Source: Pithys albifrons albifrons | Lineage: Eukaryota; Chordata; Aves; Passeriformes; Thamnophilidae | Length of the DNA: 64,000 nucleotides | Reading direction: 5' to 3' | Assembly (NCBI RefSeq): GCF_047495875.1 | Contig: NC_092475.1 | Span: forward strand, 13,862,001-13,926,000 | Made by a program: the position numbers and the translations under genes | In this document: piece by piece, positions 51,071 through 61,045 of the stretch | How the letters are laid out: the number at the start of each line of letters is the position of its first letter | How positions within the stretch are numbered: the stretch's first letter is position 1 | The notes under the pieces: model-generated | What the model saw: the letters and a program-made list of their open reading frames with translations, nothing else | What the model was told of the DNA's origin: nothing | Databases searched by the model: none

Positions 51071-52699
51071 CTGGTCCTTGTTCAAGCATGGCAGGGACCT
51101 GGAGGCCTCCATGGGTTCCTTTCTCCCTAAATGGTTTTGGGAACAGAATCTACGTGATTCTGTCAGGAATTTTGTGTGCTTCACTAAAATAAATAAACAG
51201 AAATCATCAAACACTTGTCAAGGAGGAAGAACCCCAGTTGTTTCCAACTCTGACAGCACCTTGCTGTGCAACCTTTAGGAAATTATGTAATGTGGGATGG
51301 AAGAGCTTTGTCATATGTGAGGTCAGTGGGGTTGGCTGGAAGTGGAAAAAGGGAGGGAATGAAGGCAGGATCTAAGTCAGGAGAGAGGATCTTGCACTGG
51401 GAATGGTAGAACAAGTGTGTTCAGTGCTTCTCCTTCCAGCCCTTTAGCTGAGGGAGCCCTGGGCTTTGAGTTATCAGACAGCCATCTCCATTTGCAGACT
51501 TCTGCTCAAAAATCTGCCTGAAACCCAATATTTTAATGATCTCGCAGGAGTTTTTCATTACCACATGAAAGACTCAAACATGGGAGTGATTTCCACAACT
51601 CTGCCACACAGCCCCTTATCCTCAGTGGTTTCCCACTCAGCTCCCAGCACCAACAGCACTCACCCAGTGTGCCAGTTCACAACTGGGTAAGATTCCATTA
51701 GGGATTTGAATGTGAAGATTTGCCATGGCCCAACTGGGAATAAATGCTACATAGATTTTGCCACAAGAAACAATCTCTGTCCCAGTGACCAGTCTGGATT
51801 GGACTGAGAAAGACAGGAAAAATATTACAAAAATTATTAAATGTTATCTTTCAAAAATTAACTCCCAGAAACACAGATCCATCATATCAAACGTGGCAAA
51901 TCTGAAAGGCTATAAAGCATTCAGTTTTCCTAGAAATCCTGTGTACAAGATCATGCTAAACAACTGTAGGAAACTGCCCTAATCTGTTGGAGTTCTTACT
52001 AATCAGAAGAAAGATATGACAAGGAATAGCAAGAAAATTGTACCCTGCCTGACTATCTTGTTGTTATAAAAAGCATAGGAAAAAAAATATAATCAAGTAT
52101 TCCCCTCCTTTGTCCAAGGTAAAATGCTGAATAAATAACTCTTCTCCCACTAAGTCATGTTCATCTTTGTCTGTCACGTATTCCATGTTAATTATTTATT
52201 TGTTGTTCCAGTTCACTGACAGGCCATGATTTTTACCAGGGAAAATGATCTCTGACAGGGTGTGAATGTGAGGGTTGCTCTGCATTCCCCTTGTCCTGGC
52301 ACACACAAACTGATCAGTAGTCTGTGCACCTGCAACACATTCTTTTCCTCATGAATTTTGGAGAGCAGATGGTGCCAGTGGAACTTGACTGGAGGCATCA
52401 GAAGCTGAAAAACAGAGAGATTAGGGCTGCTGGGGCTGGACAATGATCACTTTTCTGAAATGCTGGTTGGAAAAAGGAGGGAGAAAATGAGAACACAGAA
52501 AGCAACAGAGGTGGTGTCCTTGAAAACACACACAGTGTTATTTCCATCTGCTTTAGAAACCTTTACCTTGGAAACCCCCAAAAAATCAGTAAGGCAAGAA
52601 GAGACTGCAAAAGGCCATGGTTCCCTTGGGATGGGTCTATGAACATCTGCTGAATGCCTCAGGAGCCACAGGGATTTGTCCTTGGAGCAGCATTTGGTT
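51071..52699. other. Intergenic stretch
   Basis: Unique AT-moderate sequence between a SINE and a CR1; no gene recognised. Confidence 0.55.
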
Positions 52700-53038
52700 T
52701 CTCCCAGCAAACTGAAGGGAAGTTATAGCCAGGTGGGGGCTGGTCTCTTCTCCCAGGCACTCAGCAATAGAACAAGGGGGCACGGGCTTAAGCTCTGCCA
52801 GGGGAAATTTAAGTTGGATATCAGAAAAAAATTTTTTACAGAGAGAGTGCTCAGGCATTGGAATGGGCTGCCCGGAGAGGTGGTGGATTCACCATCCCTA
52901 GAGATCTTTAAATGCAGATTGGACGTGGCACTGAGTGCCATGATCTGGTAAAGGGACTGGAGTTGGACCAAGGGTTGGACTCGATGATCTTGGAGGTCTT
53001 TTCCAACCCAATCGATTCTATGATTCTATGATTCTATG
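52700..53038 (+). mobile_element. CR1 3' fragment
   Basis: A slightly different subfamily (CGATGATCTTGGAGGTC, AGATCTTTAAATGCAGATTGG) with three tail octamers. The middle resembles the long CR1 at 46 kb more than the other fragments. Confidence 0.92.
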
Positions 53039-53445
53039 AAACACTCCCCTGTGCTAAAGGTAAAATTAACTCAGACAGCTGGGGAGAAGGTTACAGTGCA
53101 CCTGAGTGCAATGATCCTACAGCTGGGAATCAAAGCCCAGTGTTCCGAACCAGCTGGGAGACAGCACATCCCCTGGGAAGGAAGCCCAGCTGTGCAGATG
53201 TGCAGCTCCAGCTGCAGTCAGCCACAGCCTCGCTGTCCAGGGCAGGAATTGGTACCACAAACCTGGATGGGAGACAACTGTTTATTCAGGTGATGCATGA
53301 GGCAGAAATCTCTGTCAAGCAAGGCCTGCAGAGCTCATTTTTATCGCTATTAATTTGAATAGACCACTAACTATGGAACTGTAAATGTAACTTTATGTGG
53401 TCAAATATTTCTGGAGGAACATAAAGACTTAAAGATGCACAGAAA

Positions 53446-53817
53446 AGACTGGAGAAGAGGAGGCTCAGAGGTGACCTCAGCACTGTCTGGAACTCCCTGA
53501 AGGGAAGTTCTGGCCAGGTGGGGGTTGGTCTCTTCTCCCAGGCACTCAGCAATAGGACAAGGGGGCACGATGGGCTCAAGCTCTGCCAGGGGAAATTGAA
53601 GTTGGAGAGCAGAAAGAAATTCTTTGCAGAGAGAGTGCTCAGGGATTGGAATGGGCTGCCCAGAGAGGGGGTGGATTCCCCATCCCTGGAGGTTTTTCAA
53701 CTGAGCTTGGCCGTGGCACTGAGTGCCATGATCTGGTAAAGGGACTGGAGTTGGACCAAGGGTTGGACTTGATGATCTCGGAGATCTTTTCCAACCCAAT
53801 CCATTCTGTGATTCTAT
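53446..53817 (+). mobile_element. CR1 3' fragment
   Basis: From GACTGGAGAAGAGGAGGCTC to TCTGTGATTCTATGA. Confidence 0.93.
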
Positions 53818-54374
53818 GAAAAGCCTTAAAGAAAAAAAAGCCTTTAGAACTTATTTCAGCTCTTCAAGCTGTTTGTTTTTGTACAGGGCTGTCACCTTGG
53901 CTCCAAACTTGCTTCCCAGGCACTTGCACCTCTCTGGCAAAGCCCCACACTGCTAACTTTTCCACACTCCCAGGCTCTGGCTGAGCACCACGTGTTGTTC
54001 TGTGCTGGAATTAAAGCAATTTCTGATGTGCACATGTACCTTGGTCAACTGCAACCACAAGTGGTTGGTTGGCATCTGCTGGGGGAAACAACTCGAGCTG
54101 TGTTCTTGCAGCAACAGAAACACTCAGTTGTAGCTGTGAGACCTTGGAGTTTATGTGTGGAAGGCAGAATGGATTTTCATATTCCTACCAGTTGTAAGAA
54201 TGTGCTAAGCTTTGCACTTGCAAAGTATGTACTTTTTCCTGAAGAATTACCGAGGATATTCTCCTACTCTCTGAAAATTAAGGAGTATTTCTCTGATTTC
54301 AGTGCATGGAAACCAAACTCTCAGTCCTTTCTGTCAAAAGAGGAGCTGTATTGTAATTTCTATGCACTCACATA
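53818..54374. other. Intergenic stretch
   Basis: Open frame of about 120 codons before the CR1 at 54375, without recognisable similarity; probably chance. Confidence 0.5.
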
Positions 54375-54697
54375 TAGAATCATAGAATGGATTGGGTTGG
54401 AAAAGACCTCTGAGATGATCAAGTCCAACCCTTGGTCCAACTCCAGTCCCTTTACCAGATCATGGCACTCAGTGCCACGGCCAAGCTCAGCTGAAAAACC
54501 TCCAGGGATGGGGAATCCACCCCCTCTCTGGGCAGCCCATTCCAATGCCTGAGCACTCTCTCTGCAAAGAATTTTTTTCTGATCTCCAACTTCAATTTCC
54601 CCTGGCAGAGCTTGAGCCCATCGTGCCCCCTTGTCCTATTGCTGAGTGCCTGGGAGGAGAGACCAACCCCCACCTGGCCAGAACTTCCCTTCAGGTA
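54375..54697 (-). mobile_element. CR1 3' fragment, minus strand
   Basis: Plus-strand ATAGAATCATAGAATGG through CCAGAACTTCCCTTCAGG. Lies about 270 bp before LTR family B copy 1. Confidence 0.93.
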
Positions 54698-54966
54698 ATG
54701 CAATAGTGCATTTGGGTTAAGAAAAAATACACTGAAAAGAAGAAAGGTGTCATGTAAAAGCTTAATAGTATCAATAACTGAAATATCTGCAGTGGATACA
54801 TTAGGCAGCAAACCCTTTATGGTGTGTCCCAGAGCCCTCAGTGCCACCAGGGATGCTCCAGCTGCTTGGCTGTCAGGAATTGTGTCCCCCAGGACATCCC
54901 CTCAGGCTGTGGGAGGGTTCTGGGCAGTGGTGGCAGTGCAGGAACCTGGTGCCAGGGATTGCTGTG

Positions 54967-55385
54967 TGTTGGTACAGAAAAATCAAGGGTGAGCAATTCA
55001 GATCTAAATAGACCCTGTGAGGCTGAAAGGAGCTGAGAATAATCAAGGCCACAGTGGCTGTTGTCTGGTAAAAGAGAAATCACTCCCTAGGAGTTCTTAG
55101 CAACTCCACAGAAGTTTCTCATGAGAACTCCTCAGGTTTCCCACAGGACACCGGAGATGTTCCTGAAAACAGTCAGGATGATTTCACCCAAACAGTGGAC
55201 TTTTGAAATATGGATTATAACCAATTAAAAGTTGTGGCTTGATGGTGTGAGGTTCCATTTAGCCAACAGAACGTCGCTTTAACCCTATATAAACTGTGTG
55301 CTGTTTGTAATAAATGGCATTTACTTGATCACATTGGTCTGGCGCGTGGTGTCCTTTATTCCTCTGTGTTATTTATTGTTCACTT
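54967..55385 (+). mobile_element. LTR-like element, family B, copy 1
   Basis: Starts TGTTGGTACAGAAAAATC, as does the copy at 43131. It has a TATATAAACTGTGTG core promoter-like box near 55288 and AATAAATGGC near 55310. The 3' end is not exact. No coding sequence. Confidence 0.7.
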
Positions 55386-55469
55386 TAGCTGTGGGTTCTT
55401 TGAAGTGTTCCTGGGCCAGCCCAGCCCGAGGGGTGTTTGCTGAGCAACCCTCTTTCTGCTGTGTGTGTA

Positions 55470-55527
55470 TGACACACACATTTACACATAGGTATATATA
55501 TGGACACACACATATATGTGTATATAG
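55470..55527. repeat. CA/TA microsatellite-like tract
   Basis: GACACACACATTTACACATAGG and TATATATGGACACACACATATATG. Similar in composition to the hairpin loop at 55826-55880. Confidence 0.7.
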
Positions 55528-55830
55528 GCAGTTCAATGCCTCCCTGACACCCGATCCTGTCAGATCTCGGAAGCTCAGCACGGTCAGCCCCGGATTAGTC
55601 CTTGGATGGGAGACCTCCTGGGAAATGCTGGGTGCTGTAGGTTCTAGTCCTGAGGACTTCACTGGCACTGTCCAAGCTCGCTCGGCCGTGGCAGATGAAC
55701 CTCAGGACTGAAACGGTGGGGCCAGTTCTGCACACGTGAGCCTCACCTGAAATCCACTGTGCAGGCTGGAAGGGCACACCCACGTGGGGACAGCCCTGCC
55801 CAAACCTTCCTTCGCGAAGATGAGCCACAC
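55528..55830 (+). mobile_element. 5S-rRNA-headed SINE-like element, left arm
   Basis: The first about 115 bp align with vertebrate 5S rRNA: CCGATC, CAGATCTCGGAAGCTCAGCA, GGATTAGTCCTTGGATGGGAGACC then CTGGG and GGTGCTGTAGG. The C-box of the internal promoter is nearly intact. A unique about 180-bp body (TCCTGAGGACTTCACTGGCA ... CTTCCTTCGCGAAG) follows, then a CA/TA-rich tail. A 5S head on an unrelated body is the plan of SINE3-type elements. I do not recognise the body as a known avian repeat. Confidence 0.8.
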
Positions 55831-55871
55831 ACATGTGTATATATATGAATACACACACACTGTGTGTATGT

Positions 55872-56174
55872 GTGTATGGCCAAACTTTGTGAAGGAAGAT
55901 TTGGGCAGGGCTGTCCCCACGTGCCCTTCCAGCCTGCGCAGTGGATTTTAGGTGAGGCTCAGCATGCGCAGAACTGGCCCCACCGTTTCAGTCCTGAGGT
56001 TCATCTGCCACGGCCGAGCGAGCTTGGACGGTGCCAGTGAAGTTCCTCAGGACTAGAACCTACAGCCCCCGGCATTTCCCAGGAGGTCTCCCATCCAAGG
56101 ACTAATCCGGGGCTGACCCTGCTGAGCTTCCGAGATCTGACAGGATCGCATGTCAGGGAGGCATTTAACTGCCC
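55872..56174 (-). mobile_element. 5S-rRNA-headed SINE-like element, right arm (inverted)
   Basis: Reverse complement of the left arm with an estimated 90-95% identity over 300 bp, including the whole 5S head and body. It differs by small indels (for example GCACGTGGGG against GCACACCCACGTGGGG) and by TTTTA in place of TTTCA. The 5S heads point outward and the tails meet in the middle. Confidence 0.8.
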
Positions 56175-56191
56175 ACTGTGTGTATAGAGAG

Positions 56192-56372
56192 TCACAGAAT
56201 CACAGACTAGATGGGGTGGAAGGGACCTCAAAGCTCATCCAGTGCCACCCCCCTGCCATGGGCAGGGACACCTCCCACCAGCCCAGTTGCTCCAAGCCCT
56301 TTCCACCTTTGAACACTTCCAGGGCTGGGGCAGCCACAGCTTCTCTGGGCACCTGTGCCAGGGCCTGCCTGC
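56192..56372 (-). mobile_element. Old CR1 3' end, minus strand
   Basis: Plus-strand GTCACAGAATCACAGACTAGATGG...GGAAGGGACCTCAAAGCTCATCC through GGGCAGCCACAGCTTCTCTGGG. It sits between the 5S inverted pair and LTR family B copy 2. Confidence 0.88.
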
Positions 56373-56790
56373 AGTTACAGTAAAATCCAAAGTGAGCAAT
56401 TCAGATCTATAGAAGACCCTGTGAGACCGAAGGCAGCTAAGAATAAACGAGTCACAGCTGTCTGGAGGAGTCAGCTACTCATGGGAGCTCCTCAGGTTTC
56501 TCACAGCACACCAGAGAGGTTCTTGGAAACATCTGGGATAAGTTCTCCAAAACACTGGACTTGTGAGATGATGAGTTCTACCCAACTGAAGTTTCTAGCG
56601 CGGTGATGTGTAACTCTTTTTAGCCAATAAGCTGCAGTTCTGACCCCATATAAACTGTGTGCTTTGTGTAACAAAATGTCCTCACTATGAGTCTCACAGA
56701 TTTGTTGTGTGAAGTCCTTTCTCTCCGCCGAAGTTTGTTTCCTTTATTTGTCGCTATCGAACGCTGGACGGATCCCTTGGATCAAGAAGA
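56371..56790 (+). mobile_element. LTR-like element, family B, copy 2 (diverged)
   Basis: Aligns with family B through GAGCAATTCAGATCTATAGA, CTCAGGTTTCTCACAG and CATATAAACTGTGTGC (near 56648). It is noticeably diverged from the copy 1 kb upstream. It starts directly at the end of a degraded CR1. Boundaries approximate. Confidence 0.65.
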
Positions 56791-56929
56791 AGATTGTTTA
56801 CTTTACCTGCCCACCCTCACAACCTGGAATTCCTTCCCAGTATCCCACCCATCCCTGCCCTCTGGCACTGGGAAGCCATTCCCTGTGTCCTGTCCCTCCA
56901 TCCCTTGTCCCCAGTCCCTCTCCAGCTTC

Positions 56930-57032
56930 CCTGGAGCCCCTTCAGGCCCTGGAAGGGGCTCTCAGGTGTCCCTGGAGCCTTCTCTCCTCCGGCTGGGCCC
57001 CCCCAGCTCTCCCAGCCTGGCTCCACAGGCCA
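56930..57032 (-). mobile_element. Old CR1 fragment before the 10-bp array
   Basis: TCTCCTCCGGCTGGGCCCC and CCAGCTCTCCCAGCCTGGCTCC on the plus strand match an inverted CR1 segment. Confidence 0.5.
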
Positions 57033-57054
57033 TGGAGGCACAGGACACACCGTG

Positions 57055-58112
57055 GATCCCAATGGATATCAGTGGGTATCGCTGGGTATCAGTGGATATC
57101 GATGGGTATCGGGGGATATCGGTGGATCTCGGAGGGTATTGGGGGATATCAGAGGACATCACTGCATATCGGTGGATCCAGGTGCCTATCGCTGGATATC
57201 AGCGGATATTGGTGGATATTGGTGGATAGCAATGGATATCCATGGATAACGGTGGGTATTGGTGGGTATCAGAGGACATTAGGGGATTATCGGTGGTTAT
57301 CGGTGGGGATCAATGGATATCGATGGATTGCAGTGGGTATTGATGGGTATCGGAGGACATTAGGGGATATCGGTGGTTACCGGTGGGGATCAATGGATAT
57401 CGAAGGATTGCAGTGGGTATTGGTGGGTATCGGGAGATATCAGGGGATATCGCTACATATCGGTGGATCCCGGTGGGGTATCGCTGAATATCAGCGGATA
57501 TTGGCGGGTATCGGGGGATATCAGCGGATATTGGTGGATATCGGCGGGTATCGGGGGATATCAGCGGATATCGGTGGATATTGGTGGATAGCAATGGATA
57601 TCCATGGATAACGGTGGGTATTGATGGGTATCGGAGGACATTAGGGGATATCGGTGGTTACCGGTGGGTATCGATGGATATCGATGGATATCGATGGATT
57701 GCAGTGGGTATTGGTGGGTATCGGGAGATATCAGGGGATATCGCTACATATCGGTGGATCCCGGTGGGGTATCGCTGAATATCAGCGGATATCGGCGGGT
57801 ATCGGGGGATATCAGCGGATATCGGTGGGTATCGGGGGATATCAGCGGATATCAGCGGATATCGGCGGGTATCGGGGGATATCAGCGGATATCAGCGGAT
57901 ATCGGCGGGTATCGGGGGATATCAGCGGATATCGGCGGATATCGGCGGGTATCGAGGGATATTAGCGAATATCAGCGGATATCGGCGGGTATCGAGGGAT
58001 ATCAGCGGATATCAGCGGGTATCGGGGGATATCAGCGGATATCAGCGGATATCGGTGGATATCGGCGGATATCGGCGGGTATCGGGGGATATCAGCGGAT
58101 ATCGGTGGATCC
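57055..58112. repeat. 10-bp GGATATCRGC minisatellite, about 1.06 kb
   Basis: About 100 tandem decamers of the forms GGATATCAGC, GGATATCGGC, GGGTATCGGG and GGATATTGGT. The right half has a 30-bp higher-order order (GGATATCAGC GGATATCGGC GGGTATCGGG). The left part is diverged and includes duplicated blocks (for example 57240-57480 against 57605-57780). It stops within 20 bp of the GC-rich promoter block. Long frames rich in Gly-Tyr and Ile-Ser-Gly across it are artefacts. Confidence 0.96.
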
Positions 58113-58117
58113 CGCTG

Positions 58118-58300
58118 TCCCTCACGGCCCCGCCCCTCCGGTTCCGCCCGGCGCATGCGCAGCGCCGTGCGCGGGGCACGCCGGGAGCTGTAGTCCGTGC
58201 GCGACCGGGGGTCACTCTGCGCCTGCGCAGGTGGCGCCCGACTTTGCCCAGTCGGTGGCGGAGACAGGGCGGGCCGCGCCGCCATCTTGGAGCGAGGGAC
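58118..58300 (+). promoter_or_regulatory. CpG-island promoter of the plus-strand gene (probably ITCH)
   Basis: Sequence motifs in order: Sp1-type GGCCCCGCCCC (about 58127-58136), NRF1 palindrome GCGCATGCGCA (58151-58161), ZNF143/SBS-like CCGGGAGCTGTAGTCC (58181-58196, reverse of GGACTACAGCTCCCGG), a second NRF1-like TGCGCCTGCGCAG (58218-58230) and YY1 GCCGCCATCTTGG (58278-58290). This set is typical of a TATA-less housekeeping promoter, with YY1 close to the start site. Confidence 0.75.
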
Positions 58301-58321
58301 GGCGGAGCCGCGGCCGCGGCG
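58275..58321 (+). other. Putative non-coding exon 1 of ITCH
   Basis: GC-rich sequence from the YY1 motif to a consensus donor GCGGCG|GTGAGCGG. It has no ATG. Assignment to ITCH (HECT E3 ubiquitin ligase) rests only on synteny: in human, ITCH is the next gene upstream of AHCY and is transcribed divergently. The transcription start is a guess. No ITCH coding exon lies between here and 64000. Confidence 0.45.
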
Positions 58322-58369
58322 GTGAGCGGGGCCGGGAACGGGGAACGGGGCACGGGGCACGGGGCTGGG

Positions 58370-58815
58370 AGCGGGGACAGGGGGCTGGAGAGCCGACACG
58401 GGGCCGGGAACGGGGACGGGAGGGGGTGCGCAGGGCACGGGACTGGGAACGGGGCATGGAGGCTGCGAGGGGACACGGGGCCGGGAACGGAGCACGGAGG
58501 CTGGGAGGGGACGCGGGCACCAGGAGGGGATACCGGGCTGAAGGGGGGACACGGGGGCAGGAGAGGGGACACGGGGCTGGGAGGGGACGCGGGCACCAGG
58601 AGGGGATACCGGGCTGAAGGGGGGACACGGGGGCAGGAGAGGGGACACGGGGCTGGGAGGGGACGCGGGCACCAGGAGGGGATACCGGGCTGAAGGGGGA
58701 CACGGGGGCAGGAGAGGGGACACGGGGCTGGGAGGGGACGCGGGGCTGGGAGGGGACACGGGGGCAGGAGAGGGGACACGGGGGCAGGAGAGGGGACACG
58801 GGGCTGGGAGGGGAC
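58370..58815. repeat. 76-bp G-rich minisatellite in the putative ITCH intron 1
   Basis: Two to three full 76-bp units (CTGGGAGGGGACGCGGGCAC, CAGGAGGGGATACCGGGCTG, AAGGGGGGACACGGGGGCAG) plus partial ones. It begins about 50 bp after the donor. One strand has many G3-G6 runs. Confidence 0.93.
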
Positions 58816-61045
58816 CCCGGCCCCAGGAGGGCACACGGCGGGGCGCGGGGTCCCTGCGGGCGGGCCCGGGGTCGGAGGGGCTCGCTGGGGGCGATCCCGG
58901 CGCTCTGCCCGCTCCGGGCCAGGGGCAGCTCCGCGGCCTCCCCGGCGGTCCCGGCCCCGCTCGGGCTGCAGGGGGATCCCGGCCTGTCCCGGCTCCCGGA
59001 GGCGGCCCCGACCCTGCGCCCCTCGGGCAGACGCTCCGCGGGGCTGTGCCCTCCGCAGCCCCCAGCACTGCCCCTTCCCCCCTGTGTGTCCCCCTGCGGG
59101 GCTCGGGGCCGCTGTCCCGGCCGGGCACAGCCCGGTCGGTGTGTGCGGGGGCCGGGGGCTCATCCCGAGCTCGGTGCCCTCGGTAAACACGGCCTGGGGC
59201 ACCGCTCTGTTTTGGAAACACCGACAGGTTCGGGCCATTAACCCTCCCTGCGCTGTCTGTGACCTTGTGTGCCAGCGGTGCCCAGGGGAAAGCAGATGAA
59301 GGTGTTTGAGGATGCACTTGTCCGATTTGCTCTGATATCCAAGAATTCGGCTTGGTTTAGTGCTGTAATTAGTGACGTTAAATAGGCAGAGGAGCTTCTG
59401 CCCGTGTGGCATTTGGGGTGTCTGTTGTGTGCAGTCCTTTACTCTTTGAATCCCAGACTGTTCTGAGTTGGAAGGGACCCACAGGGGTCATCGAGTCCCA
59501 TACAGGGGACTGAACCCGTGACCCTCCTGATGCTCCGGGAAAACCCCCAGCACGACTTATCTCTGGGGCTTACTTAGAGCTGAAGAACTCAGAAACGAGG
59601 GTATTTTAAGCTATCCTTTCCCAATATATTGCTGCTCATTTTGCTGAGTTTTGCTTTGTTTGGTCTCTGCTGCCCTGCCACTCAACCTTTTCAAAGAGAC
59701 AAGGAGAGAAATCTGTGCTGATATTTGTAAGAAGACGTTCCATGTCAGGAGAGTGACTGTAGGTCCAACTCTTGCTCGTATTTGCCTGAGAGAAGGCACA
59801 GGCATTTAAGAACAACATATGACCTGTGAGCTGTTAATGCTAAAAAAATATCTTGTTTGAAAGAAAAGAATTTAAATTCTTTTCTGTCTTCCTGAGGCGA
59901 AAGTCCAAAGCAGTTCTAGTTTAATTACAGTCATGTTGCTGTTCCCTGTTTCAATCTGAGCCGGGTCTGGTGTGTATTCTTAGTTGTGATTTACCTGCCA
60001 TTTCAGCATCACACTGAATCCTTTCCCCTTCAGCTGATTATTGGAATAAATACGTAGCATTCTGACCCAAAGTGGGGTTTCTTGTCTCTAAAACAAGAGC
60101 TGATACAGTACATGTGAAAGGTGATGTTGCAGTGGAAAATAACTGAGACTTCTGAGCACTAATTTTGAAAGCTTCTTACAGATTAAAGTTATTTTGAGGC
60201 TTAAGAGAGATTGAGGGGAGATTATTTACATGAATTTATTAGTTAAGGATCATCACTGCTATTTCTTCCCTCAATTTTCTCTCCCTTCCCAAAGTTCTGT
60301 TTCTTCTGTGGGGAAACACACCTGAAAGTGAAGTTTAATGTTTCTTTGTTTCTGTGTTCCACATGGTTTGGGGAAGAAACTACAGAATAAATAAGAAGAC
60401 AGTAAAGTAGAATGATTCTCCTGTGGAGTTTTATTATTGTTTCTAGGACGGCCTAGCTTAGACTGCTTGAAAAGTAGGTTTCATTTTCTCTTTGTTTTCC
60501 AATCTATGCAATAGATAAGCTTTTCAACAGCATTATGAGTCACTGACAGCGTCTAAACAAACATCTTTTGTGGCTTTAAGCTGTTTAAAATAAGTGCTAA
60601 ACGTGTTCAACTACACCGAAGCACTTTCCATGCAGGAAAAGCAATTCCATTTCTGCTTAAAAGCAAAGCAAAAGAACCTGCAGAGTTAGAGGAAGGAACC
60701 CTTGCAGGTGGTACTAGGGAAACTTCTGGGGGTGCTGTTACTGGTGGGGTTTATTTTTTAGCCTTTCTGTTTCGGTGTTGTAGTTTCTGTCCTCATGCTG
60801 CACTCAGCTGTGGGTGCAGGAGCTGCTCTGTGCCCTCACAGCTGAGGAAAGGGAAGGTGTGTGCCCATCCCAGGGCAGAGCTGCCCCAGCTCCTCACCGG
60901 GCTGCACTTTGCCCAGTGCACAAACCTTGAGGTGTGTGCCCTCCTCAGGAGGAGGTGGGCAAGCCACGACTGGGAGTATTCTGTTTTTCTAGTAACCTAC
61001 TTTTTACTGTCTCATAAATTGAATCTTTTGAAAGGTCTTAGGGAG
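58816..61045. other. Putative ITCH intron 1, proximal part
   Basis: CpG-rich to about 59300, then AT-rich unique sequence. Apart from the truncated SINE at 59449 no feature is seen. Confidence 0.5.
59449..59532 (-). mobile_element. Truncated tRNA-derived SINE
   Basis: On the minus strand a B-box-like CACGGGTTCAGTCCCC is followed, after a short deletion, by CTCGATGACCCCTGTGGGTC and GGGATTC. The A-box half is missing. Confidence 0.7.

Larger units (their letters stand above)
55528..56174. repeat. Large inverted repeat (hairpin) of two 5S-headed arms
   Basis: Two about 300-bp arms flank a roughly 40-bp AT/CA/TG-rich loop. The left end reads GGCAGTTCAATGCCTCCCTGAC; the right end is its complement. 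Flanks are TGTGTATATA on the left and CACTGTGTGTATAG on the right, so insertion into or next to a TG/TA microsatellite is possible. Confidence 0.9.

Noticed and set aside
53262..53275. Third 5S-like site (CTGGATGGGAGACAAC)
   Set aside because: Only about 12 bases match the C-box; no other 5S sequence around it.
55528..55645. Functional 5S rRNA gene
   Set aside because: The 5' end differs from 5S rRNA, several stem positions are changed, and no T4 terminator follows the gene end; the body is shared with the inverted copy.
56709..58617. Open frames of 300 or more codons with Gly-Tyr and Ser-Gly-Asp-Ile repeats
   Set aside because: They coincide with the 10-bp tandem array, which lacks stop codons in several frames. 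No start context, splice structure or non-repeat protein part.
58042..59412. Two minus-strand frames of about 450 codons, Pro/Ser/Arg-rich
   Set aside because: They run through the G-rich minisatellite, CpG island and part of the 10-bp array on the strand opposite the promoter; composition explains the openness.
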